From the NCBI RefSeq assembly GCF_040546275.1, contig NZ_JBEPNO010000001.1, positions 124,001-188,000 of the forward strand: a stretch of DNA of 64,000 nt, written 5' to 3'. The stretch is from Nakamurella sp040546275. GTDB lineage: Bacteria; Actinomycetota; Actinomycetes; Mycobacteriales; Nakamurellaceae. The notes beneath the pieces were generated by a model, which did no database searches, was not told where the DNA came from, and saw only the letters and a list, made by a program, of their open reading frames with translations. This document shows positions 1-8,060 of this stretch, piece after piece (positions within the stretch are counted from its first letter, which is position 1; each line of letters begins with the position of its first letter). The translations under genes and the position numbers were made by a program.

Positions 1-730
1 TTCGCTGACCAGGGTGTCACTGGAACTGGGCGGCAACGATCCGGCCCTCGTCCTGGCCGATGCGGATCTTGGGCCTGAATCCATGCAGCGCCTCTTCACC
101 GGGACATTCGATTCCACCGGGCAGATCTGCATGGCGACGAAGCGCTTGTACGTCCACCGGTCGCGCTACGACGAGATCGTCGAGGGACTGTCGGTGATCC
201 TGTCGGGTGTTCGTCTGGGGCACGGCCTCGACCCGGAGGTGACGATGGGGCCGCTGCACAGCCCGCGGCAGGTGTCCTACGTCCGTGAGCTCACCGCGCA
301 GGCACGGGCCGCCGGCACCGAGGTGCGGGAGTTCGGTGAACCAGCAGGCGGCGCCGACCTCGGTCGTGGCAACTTCCTGCGGCCGTCCCTGGTCCTCGAC
401 CCGGCCGATGACGCCCGGGTGGTCGTGGAAGAGCAATTCGGTCCGTCGCTGCCGATTCTTCCGTTCGACGACGAGGACGAGGTGATCGGTCGGGCGAACG
501 ACACCTGGTCGGGTCTGTGCTCCTCGGTGTGGACCCAGGATCTCGACCGGGCGGCCAAGGTTGCCCGCCAACTCCGCACCGGCTTCACCTTCATCAATGC
601 CCACGGCGCCGCCCACCTGGACGAGCGCGCCCCTTTCGGCGGGTTCAACCACAGCGGCATGGGTCGGGTGATGGGCATCGAGGGTGTCCGCGACTTCATG
701 GACACGCATTCGACCGGCTTCCCGGTCTGA
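1..730 (+). CDS. Aldehyde dehydrogenase, C-terminal part (5' end outside window)
   Basis: NAD(P)-dependent oxidation of an aldehyde to the acid. The reading frame is open from base 2, so the gene begins upstream and only about 240 residues are visible. These include the catalytic glutamate motif LELGG and the nucleophilic cysteine in GQIC, followed by the usual C-terminal part with EQFGPSLP and the closing APFGGFNHSGMGR segment. It lies about 100 bp ahead of a zinc alcohol dehydrogenase on the same strand. The pair would convert an alcohol through its aldehyde to a carboxylate. The substrate is not readable from the sequence. Confidence 0.93.
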   Translation, partial: SLTRVSLELGGNDPALVLADADLGPESMQRLFTGTFDSTGQICMATKRLYVHRSRYDEIVEGLSVILSGVRLGHGLDPEVTMGPLHSPRQVSYVRELTAQARAAGTEVREFGEPAGGADLGRGNFLRPSLVLDPADDARVVVEEQFGPSLPILPFDDEDEVIGRANDTWSGLCSSVWTQDLDRAAKVARQLRTGFTFINAHGAAHLDERAPFGGFNHSGMGRVMGIEGVRDFMDTHSTGFPV

Positions 731-829
731 GGGCGTCGACCCACCCAAACCATCTCACCCCAGCACACCTGAGAAACACTGTCGAGCGCACCAGAAGCTT
801 TGCTGCGCAACGATTCGAGTAGGAGATCG

Positions 830-1936
830 ATGAAGATCAGAGCAGCGGTCGTCGAGAAGACCCACGGACCGTTCGTGGTTCGCGACGCGGAACTCGATGG
901 GCCGGCGGCCGGTGAGGTGCTGGTCAAGGTGGCGGCGACCGGTGTCTGCCACACTGACGCGATCACCCGGGAGGGTGCCCTGCCTTTCCCGTTGCCCGGT
1001 GTCCTCGGGCACGAGGGTGCCGGGACGGTGATCGCTGTGGGCGATGGGGTCACCGGCATTCACGAGGGTCAGGCGGTGGTCATCGGCTGGCCGTTCTGCG
1101 GCACGTGCCGCAACTGTCTCGACGGCGAGCCGAGGTACTGCCTCCGGCTGGGAGAGTTGGTGGCGGGAGGGGGGCGTGTCGACGGATCGTCGGCGCTGCG
1201 AACGCCGGGCGGCGAGCGGTTGTCGAGTCACTTCTTCGGACAGTCCTCCTTTGCCACGTATGCGATCGCCTCGGCGCAGGCGCTCGTCCCGATTCCGGAC
1301 GGGCTCCCGGTGGAACTCATGGGGCCGTTGGCCTGTGGGCTGGCCACCGGTGCTGGAGCTGTCTTCAACACCGTGCGGCCCCAGCCGGGAACCTCCATCG
1401 TCGTCTACGGTGCTGGGGCAGTCGGTCTCGCTGCGATCATGGCGGCGCGAAACTCCGCCGCCACCATCGTCATCGCGGTGGATCGGCACGACTCCCGACT
1501 CGCGCTGGCCACGGAACTGGGCGCAACCCATACGGTCAACGCCCGTGACTGCGACCCGGTGATCGCGGTCGGCGACATCTGCGGCGGGCCCGCTGACCAC
1601 GCGCTGGAATGCACCGGGGTGATAGGAGTGGTGCGGCAGGCGATCGACTCGGTGGGCATGCGCGGCACGTGCGTCCTGATCGGGGGCGCACCGGCGGCCG
1701 CGGAGTTCACCGCCGACCACCTGACGACGCTGTGGGGCAAGACCATCGTCGGGACGCTGGGTGGGAGTGGACGCAGTCAGCGGCTGATCGGCACGCTGAT
1801 GGATCTCTACTCGCAGGGCCGGTTCCCGTTCGACCGGCTGGTCGAGTATTTCCCCCTCGAGCGGATCGGCGAGGCGCTCGAGGCCTCGGCGCGGGGCGAG
1901 GTGATCAAGCCGATCCTCGTCATGCCCACCGATTGA
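830..1936 (+). CDS. Zinc-dependent (aryl-)alcohol dehydrogenase
   Basis: Medium-chain dehydrogenase of 368 residues. The catalytic zinc region reads GVCHTDAI near residue 40, followed by GHEGAGTV. The structural-zinc cysteines are in CGTCRNC...C, and the Rossmann fold shows GAGAVGLAA. The overall pattern resembles aryl-alcohol/benzyl-alcohol dehydrogenases. A longer frame opens 30 bases upstream, but ATG 830 is preferred because AGGAG lies 5 bases before it. It probably works with the preceding aldehyde dehydrogenase on the same substrate. It converges on the MarR gene that follows. Confidence 0.92.
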   Translation: MKIRAAVVEKTHGPFVVRDAELDGPAAGEVLVKVAATGVCHTDAITREGALPFPLPGVLGHEGAGTVIAVGDGVTGIHEGQAVVIGWPFCGTCRNCLDGEPRYCLRLGELVAGGGRVDGSSALRTPGGERLSSHFFGQSSFATYAIASAQALVPIPDGLPVELMGPLACGLATGAGAVFNTVRPQPGTSIVVYGAGAVGLAAIMAARNSAATIVIAVDRHDSRLALATELGATHTVNARDCDPVIAVGDICGGPADHALECTGVIGVVRQAIDSVGMRGTCVLIGGAPAAAEFTADHLTTLWGKTIVGTLGGSGRSQRLIGTLMDLYSQGRFPFDRLVEYFPLERIGEALEASARGEVIKPILVMPTD

Positions 1937-1949
1937 TCGGCGATATCGG

Positions 1950-2456
1950 CTACCGTTCGGCTGATGGGGACGCTGCCCGGCCGGCGCCGTCCCGGTTTCT
2001 CCTCCGGGTCTCCTCAGCCGCCTCCCGCAGCACGGGTGCTGCTCGCACGAAGTAGTCGAACAGCACCTCCAGCTGGTCGAGAGAATAGGTCTGCAGCAGT
2101 TCGCCCACCTGGCGCCGGGTCGGCTCGAACACCTGCGAAAGATAATCGATGCTCTCCGAGGTCACCGATATCTTCACGCTGCGCCGATCCTGCGGGTCGG
2201 CGTCGCGACGCACGTAGGTCAGCTTCTCCAATCGGTCGATCAGTCGCGTCGTCGCTCCCGTGCTCAATCCCACCTTCTCGGCCAGCTGACCGGCGGTCAG
2301 CGGCCCTCCCGCCTGCAGGACATCGAGCGCATGGACGTCGGTCGCATGCAGACCCGTCGAATCCGCGTTGGCCTGTCCGTTGGCCACGACGGCGCTGAGG
2401 TATTCCCGATAGGCGGCGCTGCGCCTCTGCAGCAGCGAACGAACCGTGCGGCTCAC
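1950..2456 (-). CDS. MarR-family transcriptional regulator
   Basis: 168 residues with a winged helix: helix-turn-helix around LTAGQLAEKVGLSTGATTRLIDRLE, then the wing with DPQDRRSVKI. The GTG start overlaps the stop of the upstream SgcJ-like pseudogene (GTGA), so the two were translationally coupled. The long inverted repeat at 2894-2932, ahead of the first gene of the unit, is the obvious candidate operator. It may also sense substrates of the convergent alcohol/aldehyde dehydrogenase pair, but that is inference. Confidence 0.9.
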   Translation of the reverse strand: MSRTVRSLLQRRSAAYREYLSAVVANGQANADSTGLHATDVHALDVLQAGGPLTAGQLAEKVGLSTGATTRLIDRLEKLTYVRRDADPQDRRSVKISVTSESIDYLSQVFEPTRRQVGELLQTYSLDQLEVLFDYFVRAAPVLREAAEETRRRNRDGAGRAASPSAER

Positions 2457-2881
2457 GCCACCGGCCTGGTCTGCGGCGCCGTGCGGAACGAGAGCGATTC
2501 CATCAGCGGCTTGCGCTTCGTGTTCTGAAATGATGCTATGTGCAACCCTTCCGGGCCGTCGATCACCACATAGGTCTGGACCTTCGTCAGTCGCTTCGGC
2601 CGCGGCTTCGCTACGTCACCCCGGGCGAGGACCACTGTCGTGCCGCCCGCCAGGGTCCGCACCTAGACGATCTCCTAATCCATGATCGTTCCCTTGAGCA
2701 ACTTCTCGAACAGCGCACCGTGGGAGCGCTCGATGTCCGCCCTCCCGCGGTAGCGCGTTCCGAGCCAGGTCACGTAGTCCGCGTCGTGGGTGAAGCACGA
2801 GGCATACCCGTGGGCATCTCCGGCATTCCATGCCGCAGCCTGACGCTCGAACAACTCCACCATTGCCGAACCTGCATCCAT
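2453..2881 (-). pseudogene. SgcJ/EcaC-family (NTF2-fold) protein interrupted by two in-frame amber codons
   Basis: Read through, the frame gives about 142 residues, the normal size for the SgcJ/EcaC (DUF4440-like) family. The N-terminal half contains QAAAWNAGDAHGYASCFTHDADYVTW, cut here only by stops later in the frame, and the C-terminal half runs from RTLAGGTTVV to TAPQTRPVA. TAG occurs at 2675-2677 and again at 2663-2665, separated only by Glu-Ile-Val. The flanking frame is unchanged, so these are substitutions and not a frameshift. Plausible ancestors are TAC (Tyr) and GAG (Glu). The downstream half could still be translated from GTG 2662. Confidence 0.8.
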
Positions 2882-2893
2882 TGCCGTCTCCTA

Positions 2894-2932
2894 GTATCTG
2901 CATGAGTGCAGTTATTGCACTCATGCAGATAC
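2894..2932. promoter_or_regulatory. Perfect 17-bp inverted repeat, probable MarR operator
   Basis: The left arm GTATCTGCATGAGTGCA at 2894-2910 is matched without error by its reverse complement at 2916-2932, with loop GTTAT. Each arm itself contains TGCATGAGTGCA, a near-palindromic 12-mer, so the element can also be read as two back-to-back sites. It lies 13 bases upstream of the start of the SgcJ-like/MarR transcription unit. Autoregulation by the MarR protein is the likely role. A hairpin in the 5' leader is an alternative. Confidence 0.65.
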
Positions 2933-2982
2933 CACGCTCCTTGCGCGGGGTCCGCTCTCGATGGTGCGGCAGCAGATCGTGA

Positions 2983-4332
2983 TCACGTCGTCGACCTTCG
3001 AACCTGCACCGCCGGGGACCTGCGCATCAGGCTGGCAGCGGTCGGAACGGTGGCGAGCAGTGCGATCGCAAGGGTTCCGGCAATGATGGCCGGAAAAATC
3101 CAGAGTGGTCCGTGCGCGATGGGGGACCCGTTGCGCACCATGCTGAATGGGATGGTCGTGGCCAGCGCGGCGGCGGCGCCGAGCACGGTCGCGATGAAGG
3201 TGGCCAGCGCGGCTTCCAGGGTGGTCAGCGCCAGAACCTGTTTTCTACTGGCACCGGTCAGCCGTAACAAGTCGAATTCCCGGTGGCGATGCCGGGTCGC
3301 CGAGACCAGCGAACTGGTGACCGAAATGCCGACGAAGAAAATGATGATGACAACGACGAGGTAGTTGATCGGCGCCAGAGCCGCACCCTGGCCGTCCCGC
3401 GGGAATGTCGTCGATGGGGACGTGCTCTCGGTGCTCTGCATGTAGAGCGTCCCGGTCGTGACACCGACCAGCATGACCAGAGGGCCCACGACCGCCGCCT
3501 GTTTTGCTGCCCTGACCCGCAGGTGACGACCGGCCAGCCGCCCGATCGGACCGGCCAAGGCACCCGTCACGCGGCCGACGATGCTGATGGCGATCGGGCT
3601 CAGCAGGGCGAGACCGACCGCGGCGGCGACGCCGGCCGGTCCTGCCGTACTGGACAGCAGCGGCCCGTTGGTCATGAACAGGGTGGAGATGCTCAAGCTC
3701 GATCCGATGATCACCAGGACGCTGCCGGTGATCGCTCGGGAACGGACGAGAGTGCTGGTGGAAGCCGGGACATCAGCAGCCAGGGCGAGCGCCAGGACTG
3801 GTGGGACCGCCGATATCCGTCGGCCGGCCAGATAGGCACCGGTGGCCGCGGCCGTCACCGAGAGGCCGCCCCCGATGCCGAACGCGAGCCACCCGGCGTG
3901 CAGCGTGATCGGCCCGCGCACCATGCCGGCGGCAGTCAACCGGTGCAGCAGCAACGCCCCGAGAGCCCTGCCCGGAAACAGTCCGAGCAGGACGACCGGG
4001 ACCGAGACGACCAGGGTCTCGACGACGATCGTGACCTGCACCTGTCGCGGGGTCGAACCGATTGCCCTCAGCAACGCGATCTCACGCTGCCGATTGGCCA
4101 CGGCCAGGGAAACGGTCGAGACGATGCCATAGGCCACGATCACCACACTCCAGCCGCCCAGGATCAACGGCAGCAGGACAAGCACAGATCGATCCTGGGT
4201 GTCGGTCGACAGGCCGGTCTGGAACAAGGTGGCAAACCCGGCCAGCAGGCCGGTCCCGACGAGGGTCACCAGGGTCGCCGTCAACTGCGACGTGACGCGC
4301 GTGCGAGCCGACCGGAGCGCGAAGCGCCACAT
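2983..4332 (-). CDS. FtsX-like ABC transporter permease
   Basis: 449 residues with several long hydrophobic segments typical of MacB/FtsX permeases, and the family signature around NRQREIALLRAIGSTPRQV. A second copy of that pattern (HRHREFDLLRLTGASRKQV) appears in the C-terminal half, so the protein holds two FtsX domains. The frame opens further upstream, but MWRFALRSARTR at 4332 is chosen. Its ATG shares one base with the stop of the ATPase gene (TGATG), indicating coupling. It exports an unknown lipophilic compound or peptide together with that ATPase. Confidence 0.9.
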   Translation of the reverse strand: MWRFALRSARTRVTSQLTATLVTLVGTGLLAGFATLFQTGLSTDTQDRSVLVLLPLILGGWSVVIVAYGIVSTVSLAVANRQREIALLRAIGSTPRQVQVTIVVETLVVSVPVVLLGLFPGRALGALLLHRLTAAGMVRGPITLHAGWLAFGIGGGLSVTAAATGAYLAGRRISAVPPVLALALAADVPASTSTLVRSRAITGSVLVIIGSSLSISTLFMTNGPLLSSTAGPAGVAAAVGLALLSPIAISIVGRVTGALAGPIGRLAGRHLRVRAAKQAAVVGPLVMLVGVTTGTLYMQSTESTSPSTTFPRDGQGAALAPINYLVVVIIIFFVGISVTSSLVSATRHRHREFDLLRLTGASRKQVLALTTLEAALATFIATVLGAAAALATTIPFSMVRNGSPIAHGPLWIFPAIIAGTLAIALLATVPTAASLMRRSPAVQVRRSTT

Positions 4333-5138
4333 CAGGAACCGGCCGGCAAGCCGCCGAGACGGGCCATCGCGGCAGCGACTGCGGCCGCCGTGGGCGCTTC
4401 CATCGTGTCGGCCACCTCTCCGTTGGCCAGGAACACGACTCTCTGGGCGTAGGAGGCTGCCACCGGGTCGTGGGTCACCATGACGACGGTGCGCCCCCAC
4501 TCGCGGACCGTTCGCTGGATCAGCCGCAGAACCTCCCGGGCGGCGGTCCCGTCGAGTGCGCCGGTCGGTTCGTCAGCGAAGATCACCGCGGGTTCGGTCA
4601 GTACGGCACGGGCGATCGCCGCGCGCTGCTGCTGACCGCCGGACAGCTGGCCAGGCAGATGATCCATCCGATCGGACAGGCCGAGCACGCCGAGCAGCCT
4701 TCGCACAGCGGCGGCATCGATCGATCGGCCCGCCAGTTCCAGCGGCAGGGTCACGTTCTGGCGGACGGTGAGGGTCGGCAGCAAGTTGAACGACTGGAAG
4801 ATGAAGCCGATGCGGCAGCGGCGCAGCCGGGTCAAGGCGGCCTCGTCCAAGGTCGCCAGATCACAATCCTGCAGGTAGACCGTGCCGGAGGTAGGTCGGT
4901 CGAGGCCGGAGGCACAGTGCAGCAGCGTGCTCTTGCCCGAACCGGACGGCCCCATCACCGCCGTGAAACTGCCGGTGGCAAAGCCCAACGTCACACCGTT
5001 CAGGGCGCGGACCGTGCTTTCCCCTTTCGCACCATAGGTTTTCGAGACGTCAGACAGCCGGATAGCTGGTCGCTCTCCCGGGAGGATCGGATCGGCGGGG
5101 AAACCTGAAACGGCTGGGTATGGTGCACGCGTCATCAT
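4332..5138 (-). CDS. ABC transporter ATP-binding protein (MacB/LolD type)
   Basis: ATPase partner of the FtsX permease. Walker A is GPSGSGKST, the signature is LSGGQQQR and Walker B is VIFADEPTGALD. It is about 268 residues long from the ATG at 5138 (a second ATG follows at 5135); a TTG seven codons upstream also opens the frame. It is divergent from a TetR gene whose promoter region it shares, so that regulator is the likely controller. Export of an antibiotic-like or cell-envelope substrate is the usual role of this arrangement. Confidence 0.93.
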   Translation of the reverse strand: MMTRAPYPAVSGFPADPILPGERPAIRLSDVSKTYGAKGESTVRALNGVTLGFATGSFTAVMGPSGSGKSTLLHCASGLDRPTSGTVYLQDCDLATLDEAALTRLRRCRIGFIFQSFNLLPTLTVRQNVTLPLELAGRSIDAAAVRRLLGVLGLSDRMDHLPGQLSGGQQQRAAIARAVLTEPAVIFADEPTGALDGTAAREVLRLIQRTVREWGRTVVMVTHDPVAASYAQRVVFLANGEVADTMEAPTAAAVAAAMARLGGLPAGS

Positions 5139-5257
5139 GGGTACAGCATACGCACACAAGTGCTCATGAACGACTTACAGCTAAACATACTCGTTGGTAG
5201 TTGTTTTGCGGCGTCTTGCAGCCAGCGCGGGCGGTAGGATGCGCGTTCACTGGTATA

Positions 5258-5287
5258 TTTCGTGACGACACGGTCGGCGTCACGAAA
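5258..5287. promoter_or_regulatory. 10-bp inverted repeat, probable TetR operator
   Basis: TTTCGTGACG at 5258-5267 and its exact reverse complement CGTCACGAAA at 5278-5287 are separated by 10 bases. The right arm runs into the ribosome-binding site (AAGGAG) of the TetR gene that starts at 5298, so binding would block that gene directly. The divergent ABC exporter starts 120 bases away. Confidence 0.6.
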
Positions 5288-5297
5288 AGGAGCCTTG

Positions 5298-6182
5298 ATG
5301 AAGTCAACGGAATCAGGCTGCGAGGTGTGTGGCCGCCCGCGGACTGTCGCCCAACGTGGGCGACCCGCCCGGTACTGCTCGCCGGCCTGCCGGGCTAGGG
5401 CCTACCGACTTCGTGTGGCCGACGCGTCGTCGATTCCCCACCGGGGCCCGGGTGCACCGATCCCACCGAAAGAGGTGGTGCTGCCGTCAGGTCTCAGTCT
5501 GGACAGGATCATCGCGGCGGCGGTGGCAGTCGCCGACCGTGACGGCGTGGAGGCGCTGTCCATGCGCCGAACCGCCGACCAACTCGACGCGGGGGTGATG
5601 TCGCTGTACCGGCACGTGCGGTCCAAAGAGGAACTGGTCGATCTCGTCGTCGATGCCGTGTTCGGCGGCCATCAACTTCCCGAGCCGGGACCCCATGGCT
5701 GGCGGGCCCGGCTGGAACTGTCGGCACGCACGGAGTGGGCGATCTATCGCGCTCGACCGTGGATGGTGCCCTTGGTCGCGGCGACCACGCGGCCGCCGAT
5801 CGCCGTGCACCTGATGGCGTACACGGACTGGCGGATGCGGGCCGTGGACGGACTCGGCCTTGACTTCGCCATGATGGTCCAGATAGCGGTGGGGGTGAGC
5901 ACCTGGGTCCAGGGCGCCGCCCTGGCATTGGCCCAGGAGGATCGAAATGCCAGGGTGTCCGGTGCCGAGCAGCAGGGAGCAACTTCCCGAGCGGACGCCA
6001 TCACGGCTGCCTTTGATTCCGGCCGTCTGCCGATGGTCTCGCAATTCGGTGCCGACGCCTTCCGGGTGTCGAGACCGCAGGCTGTCTTCGAGTTCGGGCT
6101 CCAACGGTTGTTGGACGGCGTGGCTGTTCTGCTGGGCGGGTCGGCTGTCACCGCCATCCCCGAATCATCGTCCTCGATCTGA
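5298..6182 (+). CDS. TetR-family regulator with N-terminal cysteine cluster
   Basis: 294 residues. The N-terminus is unusual for the family: residues 7-33 hold CEVCGRPRT, then YCSPACRARAYRLR, a C-x2-C...C-x3-C arrangement that looks like a small zinc finger. A proline-rich linker leads to a normal TetR DNA-binding domain (DGVEALSMRRTADQLDAGVMSLYRHVRSKEELVDLV), followed by a TetR_C-type ligand domain. ATG 5298 is preferred over the earlier frame opening because AAGGAG precedes it. It sits divergent from the ABC exporter and behind an inverted repeat that it probably binds. Confidence 0.88.
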   Translation: MKSTESGCEVCGRPRTVAQRGRPARYCSPACRARAYRLRVADASSIPHRGPGAPIPPKEVVLPSGLSLDRIIAAAVAVADRDGVEALSMRRTADQLDAGVMSLYRHVRSKEELVDLVVDAVFGGHQLPEPGPHGWRARLELSARTEWAIYRARPWMVPLVAATTRPPIAVHLMAYTDWRMRAVDGLGLDFAMMVQIAVGVSTWVQGAALALAQEDRNARVSGAEQQGATSRADAITAAFDSGRLPMVSQFGADAFRVSRPQAVFEFGLQRLLDGVAVLLGGSAVTAIPESSSSI

Positions 6183-6251
6183 TGGCCGGAAATCTCAGTC
6201 TCGAACGTAGAAGACGACGGCTCGTGGCTGCGCCGTTTGCTACCGAGCTTG

Positions 6252-7550
6252 CTACTCGACACCTCGTAGAGACTGCGCCCGCCGTTGCAGGAAGTTTTTC
6301 TCACGGCCGTTGCGGGCCAGTGCGGCTGCGTACTCGAATTCTGCACGTGCCTCGGCCGTACGCCCCAGTTTGGCCAGCAAGTCACCCCTGACGCTGGGCA
6401 GCTGGTGGCTCCCGCGAAGTCCAGGCAGATCGGCGAGGTCTTCCACGAGCCGCAGCCCGACCTGTGGGCCGTGGGCCATCCCGTGCGCTACCGCGCGGTT
6501 CAGCAGCACCGCGGCCGAGGTGCTCAGGTCGGCGAGCGCATCGTAGAGCCGGGTGATCGTGTCCCAATCGGTTTCTTCGATCGACGCAGCGCTGGTGTGG
6601 CAGGCGGCGATGGCGGCCTGCAGTGTGTAGTAACCACCGGCTCCCGCCGTCATGGCGAGCTGTAGGGCGGCGGATCCGCGTCGGATGGCCAGCTGGTCCC
6701 AGCGCGCTCGGTCCTGATCGGCCAGGAGCACCGGGTCGCCTGCTGCGTCGGTGCGGGCAACCGAACGCGAGGACTGCAGGTACATCAGTGCGAGGAGGCC
6801 GGCGGTCTCGGGTTCGTCGTCGAAAAGCTGGGCCAGCAGCCGGCCGAGTCGGATCGCCTCCTCGCACAGCGCGGGTCGAAGCAGGGTCTCACCGGCGCTG
6901 GCGGAGTAACCCTCGGTGAAGATCAGGTAGATGACGTGCAGGACGGCGGGCACCCGCTCACGGCGTTCGTTCTCCTGCGGAACATCGAAAGGCTGGCCGC
7001 CCCAGGGAGAATGTTGGGAGGCGGGCAGGTCCACCGGGAGTTGCCTGGCCACCTCGGCCAGGGTCGTCTTCGCCCGGGTGATCCGCCGGACAACGGTGGC
7101 CTCGGGCACCATGAAGGAACGGGCGATCTCGGCCGAGGTCAGGCCGGCGACCAGTCGCAGTGTCAACGCCACCTGCGACTCCGTTGTCAGTGCGGGGTGG
7201 CAGGTCATCATCATCAGCCGCAGGACGTCATCCTGGATCGGGTCGATCTGCATGTCCTGCACCTGGCCCTCCTGGAGGCGAAGTTGTTGGCCGACGGCAT
7301 CTTCGGCTCGGTGATGCCGTTCGGTATGACGCAGTTCGTCGATGGCCCGGCGCCGGGCGACGGTCATCAGCCACGCGGCCGGGTTCTGCGGAACACCCGT
7401 CTCGGGCCACTGCTCGAGCGCTGCCACCATGGCGTCGTTGGCCGAGTCCTGCGCGAGGTCCAGGTCGCCGGTGATGCGCAGCAGCGCTCCGATCAGCCGC
7501 GGCGCCTGTTCGCGCCAGGCGGTGACCACTGCGTCTTGGCTGGCGCTCAT
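6252..7550 (-). CDS. ECF42-type RNA polymerase sigma factor with long C-terminal extension
   Basis: 432 residues, more than twice a minimal ECF sigma factor. The sigma-2 region includes DLAQDSANDAMVAALEQWP and NPAAWLMTVARRRAIDELR, and sigma-4 includes LTSAEIARSFMVPEATVVRRITRAK. The remaining 220 residues are helical, with the PAVLHVIYLIFTEGYSAS segment typical of the DUF6596/TPR-like extension of the ECF42 group. That group has no anti-sigma factor and is characteristically linked to DGPF/YCII proteins, one of which lies just upstream here. It probably directs transcription of that small operon. Confidence 0.92.
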   Translation of the reverse strand: MSASQDAVVTAWREQAPRLIGALLRITGDLDLAQDSANDAMVAALEQWPETGVPQNPAAWLMTVARRRAIDELRHTERHHRAEDAVGQQLRLQEGQVQDMQIDPIQDDVLRLMMMTCHPALTTESQVALTLRLVAGLTSAEIARSFMVPEATVVRRITRAKTTLAEVARQLPVDLPASQHSPWGGQPFDVPQENERRERVPAVLHVIYLIFTEGYSASAGETLLRPALCEEAIRLGRLLAQLFDDEPETAGLLALMYLQSSRSVARTDAAGDPVLLADQDRARWDQLAIRRGSAALQLAMTAGAGGYYTLQAAIAACHTSAASIEETDWDTITRLYDALADLSTSAAVLLNRAVAHGMAHGPQVGLRLVEDLADLPGLRGSHQLPSVRGDLLAKLGRTAEARAEFEYAAALARNGREKNFLQRRAQSLRGVE

Positions 7551-7574
7551 CCACTGATCAGATCAGCCTGCCGT

Positions 7575-7609
7575 GGCCCGGGCAAGCCACCGCGGTGACC
7601 GCCCGGGCC
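7575..7609. promoter_or_regulatory. GC-rich hairpin between the DGPF and sigma-factor genes
   Basis: GGCCCGGGC at 7575-7583 pairs with GCCCGGGCC at 7601-7609, and the loop contains a further palindrome (CACCGCGGTG). There is no T-run on the minus strand. It could lower read-through from the DGPF gene into the sigma gene, or stabilise the message of the first gene. The function is inferred only from position. Confidence 0.4.
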
Positions 7610-7618
7610 CAAGGGACG

Positions 7619-7981
7619 TCAGGCGCCGGGTGCCTGCATGATCTGACGGACCTCGCTGCTGCCTTCCCAACCGGGCCAGTTCAGCAGATGCAGCTCGATG
7701 AACGAGCGCGCCATCGCCACCGCTTCTTCGCGGGAGTCGACCTCGAAGATGGCGTAGCCGCCGACCAACTCGGTGAACTCGGTGAACGGTCCGTCGGTGA
7801 CGATGATCTCGCCGCCGACGGCCTTGACCTGCACGCCGACGGCGCTCGGGAGCAGACCGCCGGTGGTGACCAGTTTCCCTGTCGCTGCGACGTCCTGCAG
7901 ATAGGTGGCCATCGCGGCGAAGAACGCCGGCGGCGGCATCCCGATGTCCTCGCGAGCCTTCAACATCGTCATGAACTGCAT
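7619..7981 (-). CDS. YCII/DGPF-domain protein
   Basis: 120-residue member of the YCII-related (DGPF) family. The namesake motif is present as DGPFTEFTELVGGYAIFEV, with the preceding LPSA and the following SREEAVAMA segment. ATG 7981 has a strong AAGGAGAC site. It is the first gene of a two-gene unit with the ECF42 sigma factor. Such proteins are the conserved partners, and often the targets, of that sigma group, but their biochemical role is not established. Confidence 0.92.
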   Translation of the reverse strand: MQFMTMLKAREDIGMPPPAFFAAMATYLQDVAATGKLVTTGGLLPSAVGVQVKAVGGEIIVTDGPFTEFTELVGGYAIFEVDSREEAVAMARSFIELHLLNWPGWEGSSEVRQIMQAPGA

Positions 7982-8060
7982 GTCGTCTCCTTCTGGTGGG
8001 TTTGGCTGGCCTCTGGTTGGTGCTGATCGTGCAGGAGCGGTGATGGAGCCGGGGTGTTAC

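Noticed and set aside
2663..2677. Amber codons read as pyrrolysine
   Set aside because: No pyl genes are seen, the family does not contain pyrrolysine, and two TAG so close together in a small NTF2-fold protein are better explained by mutation.
3283..4452. Long plus-strand open frame over the FtsX permease
   Set aside because: Antisense shadow of the permease; low-complexity charged composition and no recognisable domain.
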